From Castellaniella caeni NBRC 101664 (GTDB lineage: Bacteria > Pseudomonadota > Gammaproteobacteria > Burkholderiales > Burkholderiaceae_B): 64,000 nucleotides of DNA. Location: NCBI RefSeq assembly GCF_001592225.1, contig NZ_BCWN01000015.1, positions 23,556 to 87,555 of the forward strand, in the 5' to 3' direction. The stretch's first letter is position 1; each line of letters opens with the position of its first letter. The translations under genes and the position numbers were made by a program. The notes under the pieces were generated by a model, which was not told where the DNA came from, did not search any database, and was given only the letters and a program-made list of their open reading frames with translations. Shown piece after piece: positions 7,758 to 17,043 of this stretch.

Positions 7758-9010
7758 CCATGCCTTTGATGCGCCCCCCGCGCAAGAATCCGGTGCTGCG
7801 CACCCGGCAGATGAACCTGCCGCCCTGGGCGCGCGGCCGCGTGGCCCTGGGCATGACGGCGGCGGCAGCCGAGGGCCGCTTCGAGCTGCAGGTGTGCCAG
7901 GAATGCAGCACCGTGCAGTATCCGCCGCGCGCGGCTTGCCATCACTGCCTCTCGGCCCGGCTTGCCTGGCGCGCGCAGGATGGCGCGGGCGAGCTGCTTA
8001 GCGAAACCACGCTGCATCACAGCAACGATCTTTTTTTCCGCGAGCGCCTGCCCTGGCGCCTGGGTTTCGTGCGGCTGGATGCCGGGCCCACGGTCATGGT
8101 ACACGTGCACGGCGACGTTGGCGCCACGCCGCAGCGCGTGCGCGTGGGCGCGCGGCTCGACCGCGCCGGGCAGGCGGTCCTGATTGCATTTCCGAAGGAA
8201 GGAAGCACGAATATGGCAGACGATCCGATGCTGCGTGAAATGGGTTGCGACCCCAAGTTCCGCAAGGTGCTGGTCACCGATGGCAAGACCCCCGTGGGGC
8301 AGGCCATCGTGCGCGCCGTGGTGGCCGCCGGGGCCGACCTGGTCTGGGTGGGCCACGCCGAGCCATGGAAAAACTACGGTGGCCTGGATGACATCACGGC
8401 CCTGCCGCAGGTGGCGCTCGTGCCGCTCGATCTCAGCGACAGCCGCAGCATCGTCGAGCAGGCGGGCTCCATTGGTGGCAAGGTGGACATCGTCATCAAC
8501 AATGCCGAAGTGCACCGGGCCCATGGCATCGCCTCGCGGCGCGGCACCGACGTGGCGCGTTCCGAGATGGACATCAATTATTTCGGCCTGCTGCGCCTGG
8601 CGCAGGCTTTCGGCCCGGCGCTCAAGGGGCGTTCGGCCGACGGCACCACCAGCGCGACCGCCTGGGTCAACCTGCTGTCCATCTACGCCTTGTCCAACTT
8701 TCCCGCGCAGGGCACCTACAGCGCCAGCAAGGCTGCCGCCCATTCGCTGGCGCAGTGCCTGCGCGCCGAAATGACGCCGGCGGGCATTCGCGTCATCAAT
8801 GTGTACCCGGGCCCGGTCGATGACGAGTGGAACCAGAACATGCCGCCGCCCAAGCTCAGCCCCCAGGCCCTGGCCAAGGCCATCGTCCAGGCCCTGAAAG
8901 AAGGGGTGGAAGACGTCTATCCCGGCGACGTGGCGCAAGAATGGCTGCAGCGCTGGCGCGACAACCCCAAGGTGCTGGAGCGCGAACTATCCATGAATCG
9001 TGGCGCCTGA
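7754..9010 (+). CDS. Fusion of DUF35 (zinc-ribbon + OB-fold) with a short-chain dehydrogenase
   Basis: A 418-residue fused protein. Residues 1-150 are a DUF35 acyl-CoA-associated domain with a rubredoxin-like zinc ribbon (CQECSTVQYPPRAACHHC, about 53-70) followed by an OB-fold. Residues 155-418 are an SDR-like domain with Ser (NLLSIYAL) and YSASK catalytic motifs, but with an altered cofactor motif (TDGKTPVGQA instead of TGxxxGxG) and NNAEV instead of NNAG. An in-frame ATG at 8213 is preceded by GGAAGGAAG, so a separate 265-residue SDR might also be made. DUF35 proteins pair with degenerate thiolases, and the 4-base overlap with that gene agrees. The SDR may be structural or may reduce or oxidise the aldol product or precursor; its activity is unknown. 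Confidence 0.8.
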   Translation: MTMPLMRPPRKNPVLRTRQMNLPPWARGRVALGMTAAAAEGRFELQVCQECSTVQYPPRAACHHCLSARLAWRAQDGAGELLSETTLHHSNDLFFRERLPWRLGFVRLDAGPTVMVHVHGDVGATPQRVRVGARLDRAGQAVLIAFPKEGSTNMADDPMLREMGCDPKFRKVLVTDGKTPVGQAIVRAVVAAGADLVWVGHAEPWKNYGGLDDITALPQVALVPLDLSDSRSIVEQAGSIGGKVDIVINNAEVHRAHGIASRRGTDVARSEMDINYFGLLRLAQAFGPALKGRSADGTTSATAWVNLLSIYALSNFPAQGTYSASKAAAHSLAQCLRAEMTPAGIRVINVYPGPVDDEWNQNMPPPKLSPQALAKAIVQALKEGVEDVYPGDVAQEWLQRWRDNPKVLERELSMNRGA

Positions 9011-9029
9011 CGGCCCGGAGAATCACAGC

Positions 9030-9836
9030 ATGACACATCCCACCGAACCGACGACTGGCGCCCAGGCCCTGCTGGGCTTTGCGCAGGCCCTGCTGGGGGG
9101 CGGCATCCGCGTCATCGACCTCACCCAGACGCTGACCCCCGACTTCCCGCAGATTGCCCTGCCGCCCGAGTTTGGCCAGTGCTGGCCGTTTCGCATCGAA
9201 GAAGTCTCCAAGTACGACGAGCGTGGGCCGGGCTGGTACTGGAACAACTTTTCCTGCGGCGAGCATACCGGCACGCACTTTGACGCCCCCATCCACTGGA
9301 TTTCCGGGCGCGACCTGCCCAACAATTCGGTGGACACCATCCCGGTGCAGCATTTCGTCGCGCCCGCCTGCGTGCTCGATTGCTCGCCGCAGGTGAAAGA
9401 CGACCCCGACTACCTGCTCACCATCCAGGACATCGAAGACTGGGAAGCCGCCCATGGCCGCATCCCGGCGGGCGCCTGGGTGCTGATGCGCACCGACTGG
9501 TCCAAGCGCAGCGACCCCGAGCAATACCAGAACTACGACGAGACTGGCCAGCATACGCCGGGGCCCAGCGCCGAGGCCGTGCGCTTTCTCATCGAACAGC
9601 GCGACGTGCTGGGGTTCGGCTCCGAGGCCATCGGGACTGATGCCGGGCAGGGCTACCACTTGCGCCCGCCGTATCCCTGCCACTACCTGATGCACGGCTC
9701 GGGACGCTACGGCCTGCAGTGCCTGTGCAACCTCGATCTGCTGCCGCCCGTGGGGGCCGTGCTCATTTGTCCGCCGCTCAAGATCCAGAAAGGCAGCGGC
9801 AGCCCCTTGCGCGTGCTGGCGCTGGTCGGGCAATAA
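9030..9836 (+). CDS. Cyclase-family metal hydrolase (isatin hydrolase / kynurenine formamidase type)
   Basis: A 268-residue member of the cyclase superfamily (Pfam Cyclase), identified by the metal-binding motif HTGTHFDAPIHW (about residues 84-95), where the HxGTHxDxPxH residues bind Mn or Zn. Members hydrolyse cyclic or N-formyl amides: isatin hydrolase opens isatin to isatinate, and kynurenine formamidase removes formyl. It is longer than the usual 210-260 residues at the N-terminus. It lies 19 bases after the DUF35-SDR gene with a CCGGAG site and ends the iorA operon. Next to an indolepyruvate-type oxidoreductase, isatin to isatinate is the most attractive reaction; this rests on context. 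Confidence 0.8.
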   Translation: MTHPTEPTTGAQALLGFAQALLGGGIRVIDLTQTLTPDFPQIALPPEFGQCWPFRIEEVSKYDERGPGWYWNNFSCGEHTGTHFDAPIHWISGRDLPNNSVDTIPVQHFVAPACVLDCSPQVKDDPDYLLTIQDIEDWEAAHGRIPAGAWVLMRTDWSKRSDPEQYQNYDETGQHTPGPSAEAVRFLIEQRDVLGFGSEAIGTDAGQGYHLRPPYPCHYLMHGSGRYGLQCLCNLDLLPPVGAVLICPPLKIQKGSGSPLRVLALVGQ

Positions 9837-9842
9837 CGTTCA

Positions 9843-9877
9843 CGACGCTTTGGGCATCCCGCATGTCCAAGGCGTCG
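9843..9877 (+). terminator. Stem-loop after the iorA operon
   Basis: An 11-bp arm CGACGCTTTGG pairs with CCAAGGCGTCG (one G-T wobble) around a 13-base loop, 6 bases after the cyclase stop. No T-run follows, so it may be a weak or Rho-assisted terminator separating the iorA operon from the liv operon. Confidence 0.4.
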
Positions 9878-9937
9878 CAGGCGTAAATGGCGGACGCCCC
9901 GTGTTGTATCGACGCCAATCTCATGGTTTTCTATTAT

Positions 9938-9945
9938 TTTAGTTA
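9938..9945 (-). promoter_or_regulatory. Candidate MarR operator, copy 2 (upstream of livK)
   Basis: TTTAGTTA here is the reverse complement of TAACTAAA, the core of the motif at 2533-2540, and matches 9 of 10 bases when extended. It lies in the AT-rich stretch 9925-9965, about 55 bases before the livK start. It is less well conserved than the other two copies. Confidence 0.35.
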
Positions 9946-10000
9946 TGAATTTTTTAGTGTCTGATTAATGAACTTCTCCCCTTCCTCTTAGGAGTGTGCG

Positions 10001-11167
10001 ATGAAATCCCTGCGTTTTTTGAGTGCCATGGCCTCCGGCCTGACGACGGCAGCACTGATCACTGCCAGCCCCGCGGCCAATGCCGCTGATTACAAGGTCG
10101 GTTTTGTCACGTCCCTGGTGGGGCCGGTGTCCTCGCTGGGCATCCCCTACCAAAAAGGTCTGAAGGCGGGCGAGACCTTCCAGTCCGAGATCGACGGCAA
10201 GAAGGTGCAGGTCATCACCCTGGATGACGCGTCCGATCCCAGCACGGCGGCGCGCAATGCCCGCAAGCTGATCGAGGAAGATCACGTCGATGCCATCATC
10301 GGCACGGCCGGGTCGCCGGGCGCCATGGCGATTGCCGCCGTAGCGCGCGAGGCCAAGACCCCGCTCATTTCCATCGCCCACGTCAACCTGAAAGGACCCG
10401 ATGCCGCCTGGGTGGCCACGGTGCCCCAGCCCGCGCCGCTCATGATCAGCGCCGTGGTCGATCACATGAAGCAGGCGGGGGTCAAGACCCTGGGCTACAT
10501 CGGCTTTTCCGACGCCTGGGGTGACGAGGTCTACGACGCCCTGCAGAAAACGGCGGTGCCCGCGGGCATCCAGGTGGTGAGCAACGAACGCTACGCCCGG
10601 GGCGATTCTTCGGTGGCCGGGCAGGTGCTGAAGATCGTCGCCAAGCACCCCGATGCCGTCATTACCGGCAACTCGGGCACGCCGGGCGCCTTGCCGTACC
10701 TGGCCCTGGCCGACCGCGGCTACAAGGGCAAGCTGTACGGCACGCACGCCCTCATCAACCCGGCCTTCATCAGCGTGGCACGCCAATCGGTCGAAGGCTT
10801 GCTGGCGCCCACCGGGCCGGTGATCGTGGCCGAGCAGCTGCCTGAAGACAACCCCATCCGCAAGGTCGCCATGCAGTACCGCGATGCCTACCAGAAGGCC
10901 AATGGCGCACCGGCCGCCGATGCGTTCTCGGCCTATTCCTTTGACGCCTGGCTCATTTTCCTGGATGCCGCCAAGCGTGCGTCGGCCACGGCGCAGCCCG
11001 GTACGCCCGAGTTCCGCCTGGCCTTGCGCGATGCCATCAAGAGCACCCACGAACTGGTGGGCACGCACGCCGTGTACAACTTCCATCCCGATGAGAGCTA
11101 TGGCGTGGACGACCGCGCGCGCGTTGTCGTGCGGCTGGAAAAAGGCCACTGGAAACTGGTGCCGTAA
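10001..11167 (+). CDS. Liv-type ABC transporter substrate-binding protein
   Basis: A 388-residue periplasmic binding protein of the LivK/Leu-Ile-Val family. The signal peptide (MKSLRFLSAMASG, hydrophobic core, cleavage probably after ANA at about residue 28) is followed by the family's opening motif DYKVGFVTSLVGPVSSLG. AGGAG lies 6 bases before the ATG. It begins a tight operon with livH, a livM-livG fusion, livF and an acyl-CoA ligase, which is the layout of an aromatic-acid uptake and activation unit. Substrate is inferred to be indoleacetate or a related acid, not a branched-chain amino acid. Confidence 0.9.
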   Translation: MKSLRFLSAMASGLTTAALITASPAANAADYKVGFVTSLVGPVSSLGIPYQKGLKAGETFQSEIDGKKVQVITLDDASDPSTAARNARKLIEEDHVDAIIGTAGSPGAMAIAAVAREAKTPLISIAHVNLKGPDAAWVATVPQPAPLMISAVVDHMKQAGVKTLGYIGFSDAWGDEVYDALQKTAVPAGIQVVSNERYARGDSSVAGQVLKIVAKHPDAVITGNSGTPGALPYLALADRGYKGKLYGTHALINPAFISVARQSVEGLLAPTGPVIVAEQLPEDNPIRKVAMQYRDAYQKANGAPAADAFSAYSFDAWLIFLDAAKRASATAQPGTPEFRLALRDAIKSTHELVGTHAVYNFHPDESYGVDDRARVVVRLEKGHWKLVP

Positions 11168-11230
11168 GCGGCATCCGACGGGGGGCAAGATGCGCAAGCA
11201 TGAATCGAGGTGGATGATGGGGAGAGCGGC

Positions 11231-12283
11231 ATGAGTTGGGATATAGCCCTCATTCTGGGGGTCGATGGTCTGGCGACGGGAGCCATCTACCTGTTGGCCG
11301 GGCTGGGCCTGGTGCTGATCTTTTCCGTCACCCGGGTCGTGTTCGTGCCGTTTGGTGACATTGCGGTCTTTGCCGCCTTCAGCCTGGCGGCCTTCGAAGC
11401 CGGGCACGTGCCGCCCACCATCGGCCTGGTCGCCTTTCTTGCCGCGCTGGCCCTGCTGACCGAGCTGGGCAGCCTGCTGCGCCGGGGCGAGTGGCGTCAT
11501 GCCCCCAGGGCCGTCCTGCTTTGGGGTGTGCTGCCCCTGCTGCCGTGTTTGCTGGCCTGGGGCGTGGCCAAGGCGCAACTGTCGCCGACGGCGCAGGTGC
11601 TGGCCTCGATTCTGCTGGTGGTGCCGGTGGCGCCGCTGTTGGCGCGCGTGGTCTTTCAGCCGATTGCCGACGCCTCGATCCTCATCTTGCTCATCGTGTC
11701 GCTCGCCCTCAGCTTTCTGCTCTCGGGCCTGGGCCTGCTGTTCTTTGGCCCCGAAGGGGTACGCACCACATCGCTGGTGTCCGGCGCGCTCGACCTGGGC
11801 GTGGTCAGCGTCAGCAGCCAGGTGCTGCTGACGGTCGGCACGGCCTGCGTGCTGGGGGTGCTGTTCTTTCTGGTGTTCGAGCGCACGTTGATGGGCAAGG
11901 CGTTGCGCGCGACCGCCGTCAATCGCGTGGGCGCGCGACTGGTGGCCATCCGCCCGGCGCGTACGGCCATGCTGGCCTATCTGTGCGCCTCTTTGCTGGC
12001 GGGCTTCATCGGCGTGCTGATCGCGCCCGTCACCACCATTTACTACGATTCCGGCTTCATCCTGGGCCTGAAGGCCTTCGTCGCGGCCATCGTCGGCGGG
12101 CTGGTCAGCTATCCGGCGACCGCGCTGGGTGCCATTTTCGTCGGCCTTTTCGAAAGCTTTGCCTCGTTTTTCAGCGGTGCGCTCAAGGACGCCATCGTCT
12201 TCAGCCTGCTCATTCCGGTGCTGATGGTGCGCTCGTACATGGCCAGCCACGTTGACGAGGCGGTCGAGGAGATCGACGAATGA
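11231..12283 (+). CDS. Liv-type ABC transporter permease LivH
   Basis: A 350-residue inner-membrane permease with about eight hydrophobic segments. It has the LivH opening (LILGVDGLATGAIYLLAGLGLVLIFSVTRVV) and a C-terminal loop motif (GLKAFVAAIVGGLVSYPATALGAI) that contacts the ATPase. It is longer than the usual 290-300 residues because of an insertion around residues 65-135. The ATG at 11231 has GGGGAGAG in front; an in-frame upstream ATG would give only seven extra residues. Its stop overlaps the next start (ATGA), so translation is coupled. Confidence 0.88.
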   Translation: MSWDIALILGVDGLATGAIYLLAGLGLVLIFSVTRVVFVPFGDIAVFAAFSLAAFEAGHVPPTIGLVAFLAALALLTELGSLLRRGEWRHAPRAVLLWGVLPLLPCLLAWGVAKAQLSPTAQVLASILLVVPVAPLLARVVFQPIADASILILLIVSLALSFLLSGLGLLFFGPEGVRTTSLVSGALDLGVVSVSSQVLLTVGTACVLGVLFFLVFERTLMGKALRATAVNRVGARLVAIRPARTAMLAYLCASLLAGFIGVLIAPVTTIYYDSGFILGLKAFVAAIVGGLVSYPATALGAIFVGLFESFASFFSGALKDAIVFSLLIPVLMVRSYMASHVDEAVEEIDE

Positions 12284-14061
12284 AATCGACATCCAGAATC
12301 TTCTGGCTGGCGCTGCTGCTCGTCATGCTGGCGGCGCCCCTGGTGCTGGGCACGTTCACCGTGTCGCTGCTCAACGAGATCGGTATCGGCGCTCTGGTGG
12401 CCCTGGGGCTCGTGCTGCTCACCGGGGTGGGCGGGGCCACGTCCTTCGGCCAGGCCGCCTTCGTCGGCATCGCCGCGTACGCCAGTGCCTGGCTCACCAC
12501 CAGCCAGGGCATGTCGCCCTGGCTGGGCCTGCCCTTTGCCCTGGTGCTCACGGGGGTGTCGGCCTGGGTGATCGGCGTGCTTACCCTGCGCCTGGGCGGG
12601 CACTTCCTGGCCTTGTCCACCATCGCCTGGGGCCTGTCCATTTCCATGCTGTTTGGCACGATGGAATCCCTCGGCCGGCATACGGGCCTGTCGGGGATCC
12701 CGCCGGTCGCGGTGGGAGGCTGGTCGCTGCTGGAGCCGCAGGCCATGTACTACCTCATCTGGAGCGTGGTACTGCTGGCCTGCCTGTTCAGCCGCAACCT
12801 GCTGGATTCCCGGCCGGGGCGGGCCATTCGCGGCCTGCGCGGGGGCTCTGTGTTGCTGGCCAGCGTGGGCGCCGATGCCTATCACCTGCGTATGTCGCTG
12901 TTCGTCACGGCGGCGCTGCTGGCGGGGCTTGCGGGCTGGCTGTATGCCCACATGAGCCGCTACGTCAGCCCTTCGCCCTTCAACGTCCACGCCAGCATCG
13001 AGTACCTGCTGATGGCCGTCGCCGGTGGCGTGGGCAGCCTGGCGGGGGCGCTGGTGGGCTCGGCCCTGGTGCTCGCCCTGAAAAACGCCCTGCAAGACTG
13101 GCTGCCGCTCATCACGCACGGCCTGGGGCAGATGGATGCGGTCGTCTTTGCCGCCCTGTTCATCGCCTTGCTGCACTTTGCCCGTGGCGGGGTGATGAGT
13201 TTCGTGCGTCGCGGCCTGCGGCGCTGGCGCCCCGCCGTGGCCGCCCGGCCGCGTCTGACGGCGCCCGCGCACCCCTTGCCACGCCGCACGCTGCCCGCCA
13301 AGGGCACGCCGGTGCTGTCCGTGCAGCAGGCCGTGCGCCGCTTCGGCGGCCTGGTAGCCGTCAACCAGGTCAGCTTCGACGTCGGCGCGGGTGAGATCCT
13401 GGGGCTCATCGGCCCCAATGGGGCGGGCAAGTCCACCATGTTCAACCTGCTCACGGGCACCATTCCCATGAGCGCCGGGCACGTGCGGTTTCTCGGGCGC
13501 GACATCACCGGCCTGCCGCAGCGCGAGGTGGCCCGGCTGGGGCTGGCGCGCACCTTCCAGCACGTCAAGCTGCGCCCGCGCATGACGCTGCTCGATAACG
13601 TGGCGCTGGGCGCGCACGCGCGCACACGCCCCAGCATGCTGCGTGCCGGTCTGCGGCTCGACCGCGAGGAAGAACACCGCATCCTCTACGAGGCCCAGTG
13701 CCAGCTCGACCGCATCGGCCTGGGCGACAGCGCCCACGAGCTGGCGGGCAACCTGCCGCTGGGCACCCAGCGCGTGCTGGAAATCGCCCGCGCGCTGGCC
13801 GCCGATCCCGTCTTGCTGGTGCTCGACGAACCCGCCGCCGGCTTGCGGCGCAATGAAAAAATCGTGCTGGGCGAGCTGCTGCGCAAACTGCGCGACGAAG
13901 GGCTCACCATCCTCATCGTGGAGCACGACATGGAATTTGTCATGAAACTGGTGGATCGCCTGGTGGTCATGAACTTTGGCTCCAAGCTCACCGAAGGTCT
14001 GCCCGCCGACGTGCGGCGCGACGAACGCGTGCAGGCGGCCTATCTTGGAGGAACCGCGTGA
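12280..14061 (+). CDS. Fused Liv-type permease-ATPase (LivM-LivG)
   Basis: A 593-residue two-domain protein. Residues 1-310 are a LivM-type permease (GATSFGQAAFVGIAAYASAW near 50-70). After a basic, Pro/Ala-rich linker (about 310-345) comes a LivG-type ATPase with Walker A GPNGAGKS at about 378-385, the family signature LPLGTQR, Walker B VLLVLDEPAAGL, the H-loop EHDM, and the ending VQAAYLGG. In most systems these are two genes; such fusions are known but less common. It overlaps both neighbours by a few bases (ATGA with livH, GTGATG with livF). The fusion fixes one membrane and one ATPase half in equal amounts. Confidence 0.9.
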   Translation: MKSTSRIFWLALLLVMLAAPLVLGTFTVSLLNEIGIGALVALGLVLLTGVGGATSFGQAAFVGIAAYASAWLTTSQGMSPWLGLPFALVLTGVSAWVIGVLTLRLGGHFLALSTIAWGLSISMLFGTMESLGRHTGLSGIPPVAVGGWSLLEPQAMYYLIWSVVLLACLFSRNLLDSRPGRAIRGLRGGSVLLASVGADAYHLRMSLFVTAALLAGLAGWLYAHMSRYVSPSPFNVHASIEYLLMAVAGGVGSLAGALVGSALVLALKNALQDWLPLITHGLGQMDAVVFAALFIALLHFARGGVMSFVRRGLRRWRPAVAARPRLTAPAHPLPRRTLPAKGTPVLSVQQAVRRFGGLVAVNQVSFDVGAGEILGLIGPNGAGKSTMFNLLTGTIPMSAGHVRFLGRDITGLPQREVARLGLARTFQHVKLRPRMTLLDNVALGAHARTRPSMLRAGLRLDREEEHRILYEAQCQLDRIGLGDSAHELAGNLPLGTQRVLEIARALAADPVLLVLDEPAAGLRRNEKIVLGELLRKLRDEGLTILIVEHDMEFVMKLVDRLVVMNFGSKLTEGLPADVRRDERVQAAYLGGTA

Positions 14062-14789
14062 TGGCCGGGCCCATGCTGGAAATTGCCGATCTGCACGTCG
14101 CCTACGGCCGCGTCGAGGCCGTCCGGGGCGTGTCGCTCACGCTCGATCCGGGGCGCATCGTCTCGGTCATTGGCCCCAATGGCGCAGGCAAGACCACGCT
14201 GCTGTCGGCGGCCATGGGCCTGCTGCCCTCGCGTGGCACCCTGCGCTTCGAGGGCGACGACCTGCACGGCCTGGATGTCGAGCGCCGCGTCGAGCGCGGC
14301 CTGTGCCTGGTGCCCGAGACGCGCGAGCTGTTTGGCGAGCTGTCCGTGCTCGACAACCTGCAGCTGGGCGCCTACGCGCGGCACCTCAGCGCGGCGGCGC
14401 GGCGCGCCCGGCTCGCCGAAGTCTATGACCGTTTTCCGCGCCTGGCCGAGCGCCGCGCGCAGCGCGCCGACACCTTGTCGGGCGGCGAGCGCCAGATGCT
14501 GGCGCTGGGGCGCGCGCTCATGTCCGCGCCGCGCCTGCTGATGCTCGACGAGCCCAGCCTGGGGCTCGCGCCGCTCATCGTGCAGGAGATTCTCGCCATC
14601 GTGCGTGCCCTGCGCGAGGACGGCGTATCGATATTGCTGATTGAACAGAACGCCCGCGCGGCCCTGGAGAGTTCCGACTTCGGCTACGTGCTCGAAACCG
14701 GTGAGGTGGCGCTGTCGGGCGACTCCAAGGCCCTGGCGGAGGATGAACGGGTTCGTGCCACGTATCTCGGAGGAACGCACGATGAATGA
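14061..14789 (+). CDS. Liv-type ABC transporter ATPase LivF
   Basis: A 242-residue ATPase. It has Walker A GPNGAGKTT (about 38-46), signature LSGGERQMLALGRAL, Walker [14 protein letters not shown] and H-loop LIEQN. It pairs with the LivG half of the fusion protein. GGAGGAA lies 7 bases before the ATG at 14061; the overlapping GTG at 14058 is the alternative start. Its last 8 bases overlap the acyl-CoA ligase gene, so transport and activation are translationally linked. Confidence 0.9.
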   Translation: MAGPMLEIADLHVAYGRVEAVRGVSLTLDPGRIVSVIGPNGAGKTTLLSAAMGLLPSRGTLRFEGDDLHGLDVERRVERGLCLVPETRELFGELSVLDNLQLGAYARHLSAAARRARLAEVYDRFPRLAERRAQRADTLSGGERQMLALGRALMSAPRLLMLDEPSLGLAPLIVQEILAIVRALREDGVSILLIEQNARAALESSDFGYVLETGEVALSGDSKALAEDERVRATYLGGTHDE

Positions 14790-16383
14790 GCAGTCCATGG
14801 CTTCGCCGCTGCCCCCGGCGCAGCGCACCGTACCGCAAATGCTGCAGCGCCAGACGCGCGAGTTTGGCGCGCGGCCCGCAGTGACCCTGGGGGCGGCCAG
14901 CTGGTCGCACGCCGACATGGCCAGGGTGGCCGCGCGGCGGGCAGGGGCCTTGCAGGCGGCGGGCGTGCAGCCCGGGCAGGCCGTGGCCATCATGAGCGCC
15001 AGCCGCCCGGAAAACCTCGAAACCTTTCTCGCCTGCGGCTGGATGGGAGCGGTGGCCGTGCCCATCAACACGGCCTGCCAGGGGCCGCAGATCGAATATT
15101 TTCTCGCCAACAGCCAGGCGCGCCTGTTGGTCATCGAAGCCGACCTGCTCGAACGCCTGGCCACGGCCACGCTCGAGCACACCGGGCTGGAGGCCATCTG
15201 GGTGCTGGACGCCGGGCCGCTGCCCGCGCGCATCGGCGGCGTTGCGGTGCATGCCTGGCCCCAGTCGGCGGCCGCCGTCGAGCCCGCGCCGGTGCGCCCG
15301 GGTGACGTGCTGGCCATTCTCTACACCTCGGGCACCACCGGGCCGTCCAAGGGGGTGCTGTGCTCGCACGCGCACTACTACTGGTGGGGTCTGAACAGCC
15401 TGCAAGTGGTGGATGCCGGGCCCGATGACGTGCTGTGCACCACGCTGCCGCTGTTTCACATCAATGCGCTCAACACCTATGCGCAGGCCGCGCTGGCGGG
15501 CTGCCAGGTCGTGTTCCTGCCCAAGTTTTCGGCCTCCGGCTTCTGGGGCTCGATGCGTCAGCACGGCGCCACCGTCATCTACCTGCTGGGGGCCATGGTG
15601 CCCATCTTGCTGGCCCAGCCGCACAGCGCCGCCGAGCGCGAGCACCGGGTGCGCATCGGCCTGGGCCCGGGCGTGCCCGCGCTGTCGCTGGCCGAATTCA
15701 AAACCCGCACCGGCATCCACCTGCTCGAAGGCTATGGTTCGACCGAGACCAATTTCGTCATTGCCACGCGGCCGGATTCCCCCCGCCAGGGGATCATGGG
15801 CTGGGTGCGGCCCGGCTTCGAGGCCCGGGTGGCCGATGACGAGGACGTCGAGCTGCCGGACGGCACGGCGGGCGAGCTGCTGCTGCGCGCCGACGAGCCC
15901 TATGCCTTTGCCAGCGGCTACTTCAACATGCCCGACAAGACCGTCGAGGCCTGGCGCAACCTGTGGTTTCATACGGGGGATCGGGTCGTGCGCGATGCGG
16001 ATGGGGCTTTCCGCTTCGTCGATCGCATCAAGGACGCCATCCGCCGCCGAGGCGAGAACATCTCTTCGTACGAGGTCGAGCAGGTGCTCCAGAGCCATCC
16101 CGCAGTGGCCACCGTCGCGGTCTACCCAGTGCGCTCCGAACTGGCCGAAGACGAAGTCATGGGGGCCGTGGTGGCGCAGCCCGGCCAGGCGCTCGACCCC
16201 GCCGAACTGATCGCCTGGTGCGAGGCGCGCCTGCCGTATTTCGCCATTCCCCGCTATCTCGACGTGCTCGACGAGCTGCCGCGCACGGAAAATGGGAAAA
16301 TCCAGAAATACAAGCTGCGGGAACGCGGTGTCAGCGACACGACCTGGGAGCGGCCCCAGGCCACTCGCGCGCGACAGCGCTGA
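14782..16383 (+). CDS. AMP-forming acyl-CoA synthetase (aryl-acid CoA ligase)
   Basis: A 533-residue ANL-superfamily ligase. It has the P-loop LYTSGTTGPSKGV (about 178-190), the A5 motif GYGSTETN, the A7 region HTGDRVVRDADG, the hinge DRIKDAIRRRGENISS and the C-terminal catalytic lysine in TENGKIQKYKL. It would convert a carboxylic acid to its CoA thioester with ATP. Coupled to a Liv transporter and near a degenerate thiolase, it probably activates indoleacetate or its oxidised form; the substrate is not readable from sequence. A Shine-Dalgarno (GGAGGA) precedes the ATG inside livF. Confidence 0.88.
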   Translation: MNEQSMASPLPPAQRTVPQMLQRQTREFGARPAVTLGAASWSHADMARVAARRAGALQAAGVQPGQAVAIMSASRPENLETFLACGWMGAVAVPINTACQGPQIEYFLANSQARLLVIEADLLERLATATLEHTGLEAIWVLDAGPLPARIGGVAVHAWPQSAAAVEPAPVRPGDVLAILYTSGTTGPSKGVLCSHAHYYWWGLNSLQVVDAGPDDVLCTTLPLFHINALNTYAQAALAGCQVVFLPKFSASGFWGSMRQHGATVIYLLGAMVPILLAQPHSAAEREHRVRIGLGPGVPALSLAEFKTRTGIHLLEGYGSTETNFVIATRPDSPRQGIMGWVRPGFEARVADDEDVELPDGTAGELLLRADEPYAFASGYFNMPDKTVEAWRNLWFHTGDRVVRDADGAFRFVDRIKDAIRRRGENISSYEVEQVLQSHPAVATVAVYPVRSELAEDEVMGAVVAQPGQALDPAELIAWCEARLPYFAIPRYLDVLDELPRTENGKIQKYKLRERGVSDTTWERPQATRARQR

Positions 16384-16473
16384 GCGCCTCATGCCGTGCA
16401 GGCCCGGCGTCCGGGCCCGCACGGGCGCTTGCCACGCCCGGCTGCCCGCAGCATGCAATCGCAAGGAGAATCT

Positions 16474-17043
16474 ATGACCATGTACGCCGAGGATTTCCGG
16501 CTCGTCCAATCGCTGGGTGATGAGCACATCGGGCTGGAGGCCAGAGCGCGGGTCGATGATCACCTCGATACGCGCATCTGGCTGCGTCTGCTGGCCTGCA
16601 GCACCCAGATCGAGCACCAGATTCGCGATCTGCTGCGCCTGCGCTTTGCCACCAGCCTGCCGCGCTTTGACTATTTGGCGCAGCTCGACCGGCACCCCGA
16701 GGGCTTGCGCATGAACGTGCTCTCGCGCTACCTGATGGTCACCGGGGGCAACGTCACCGGGCTCACTGATCAGCTGGTCAAGGACGGTCTGGTGCGGCGC
16801 GCCTCCGACCCCGAAGACCGCCGTTCCTGGCGTGTCAGCCTCACCGACAAGGGGCGCGCCGAGTTCGCCCTGATGGCCGCCGAGCACCAGCAGTGGCTGG
16901 CCGGCCTGTTCAAGGGCCTGCCCCAGGCGGACAAAGAATCCTTGTACGCCAGCTTGGGCCAGCTGCGCATCCACCTGACGCGCCATCAGGCCGAGCTGCA
17001 GGCCGCCGCACTGGCACAGACCGCGGACGACGCCCGCGCCTGA
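16474..17043 (+). CDS. MarR-family transcriptional regulator (second of two)
   Basis: A 189-residue winged-helix regulator. The DNA-binding part reads MNVLSRYLMVTGGNVTGLTDQLVKDGLVRR and the wing DPEDRRSWRVSLTDKG. Residues 1-45 precede the core and may help ligand binding or dimerisation. AAGGAGAA lies 4 bases before the ATG; the frame is open further upstream without a site. It follows the ligase by 90 bases on the same strand and precedes the oxygenase set. MarR proteins related to IacR/IadR repress indoleacetate degradation until the auxin binds; two MarR genes in the locus may share control. Confidence 0.85.
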   Translation: MTMYAEDFRLVQSLGDEHIGLEARARVDDHLDTRIWLRLLACSTQIEHQIRDLLRLRFATSLPRFDYLAQLDRHPEGLRMNVLSRYLMVTGGNVTGLTDQLVKDGLVRRASDPEDRRSWRVSLTDKGRAEFALMAAEHQQWLAGLFKGLPQADKESLYASLGQLRIHLTRHQAELQAAALAQTADDARA

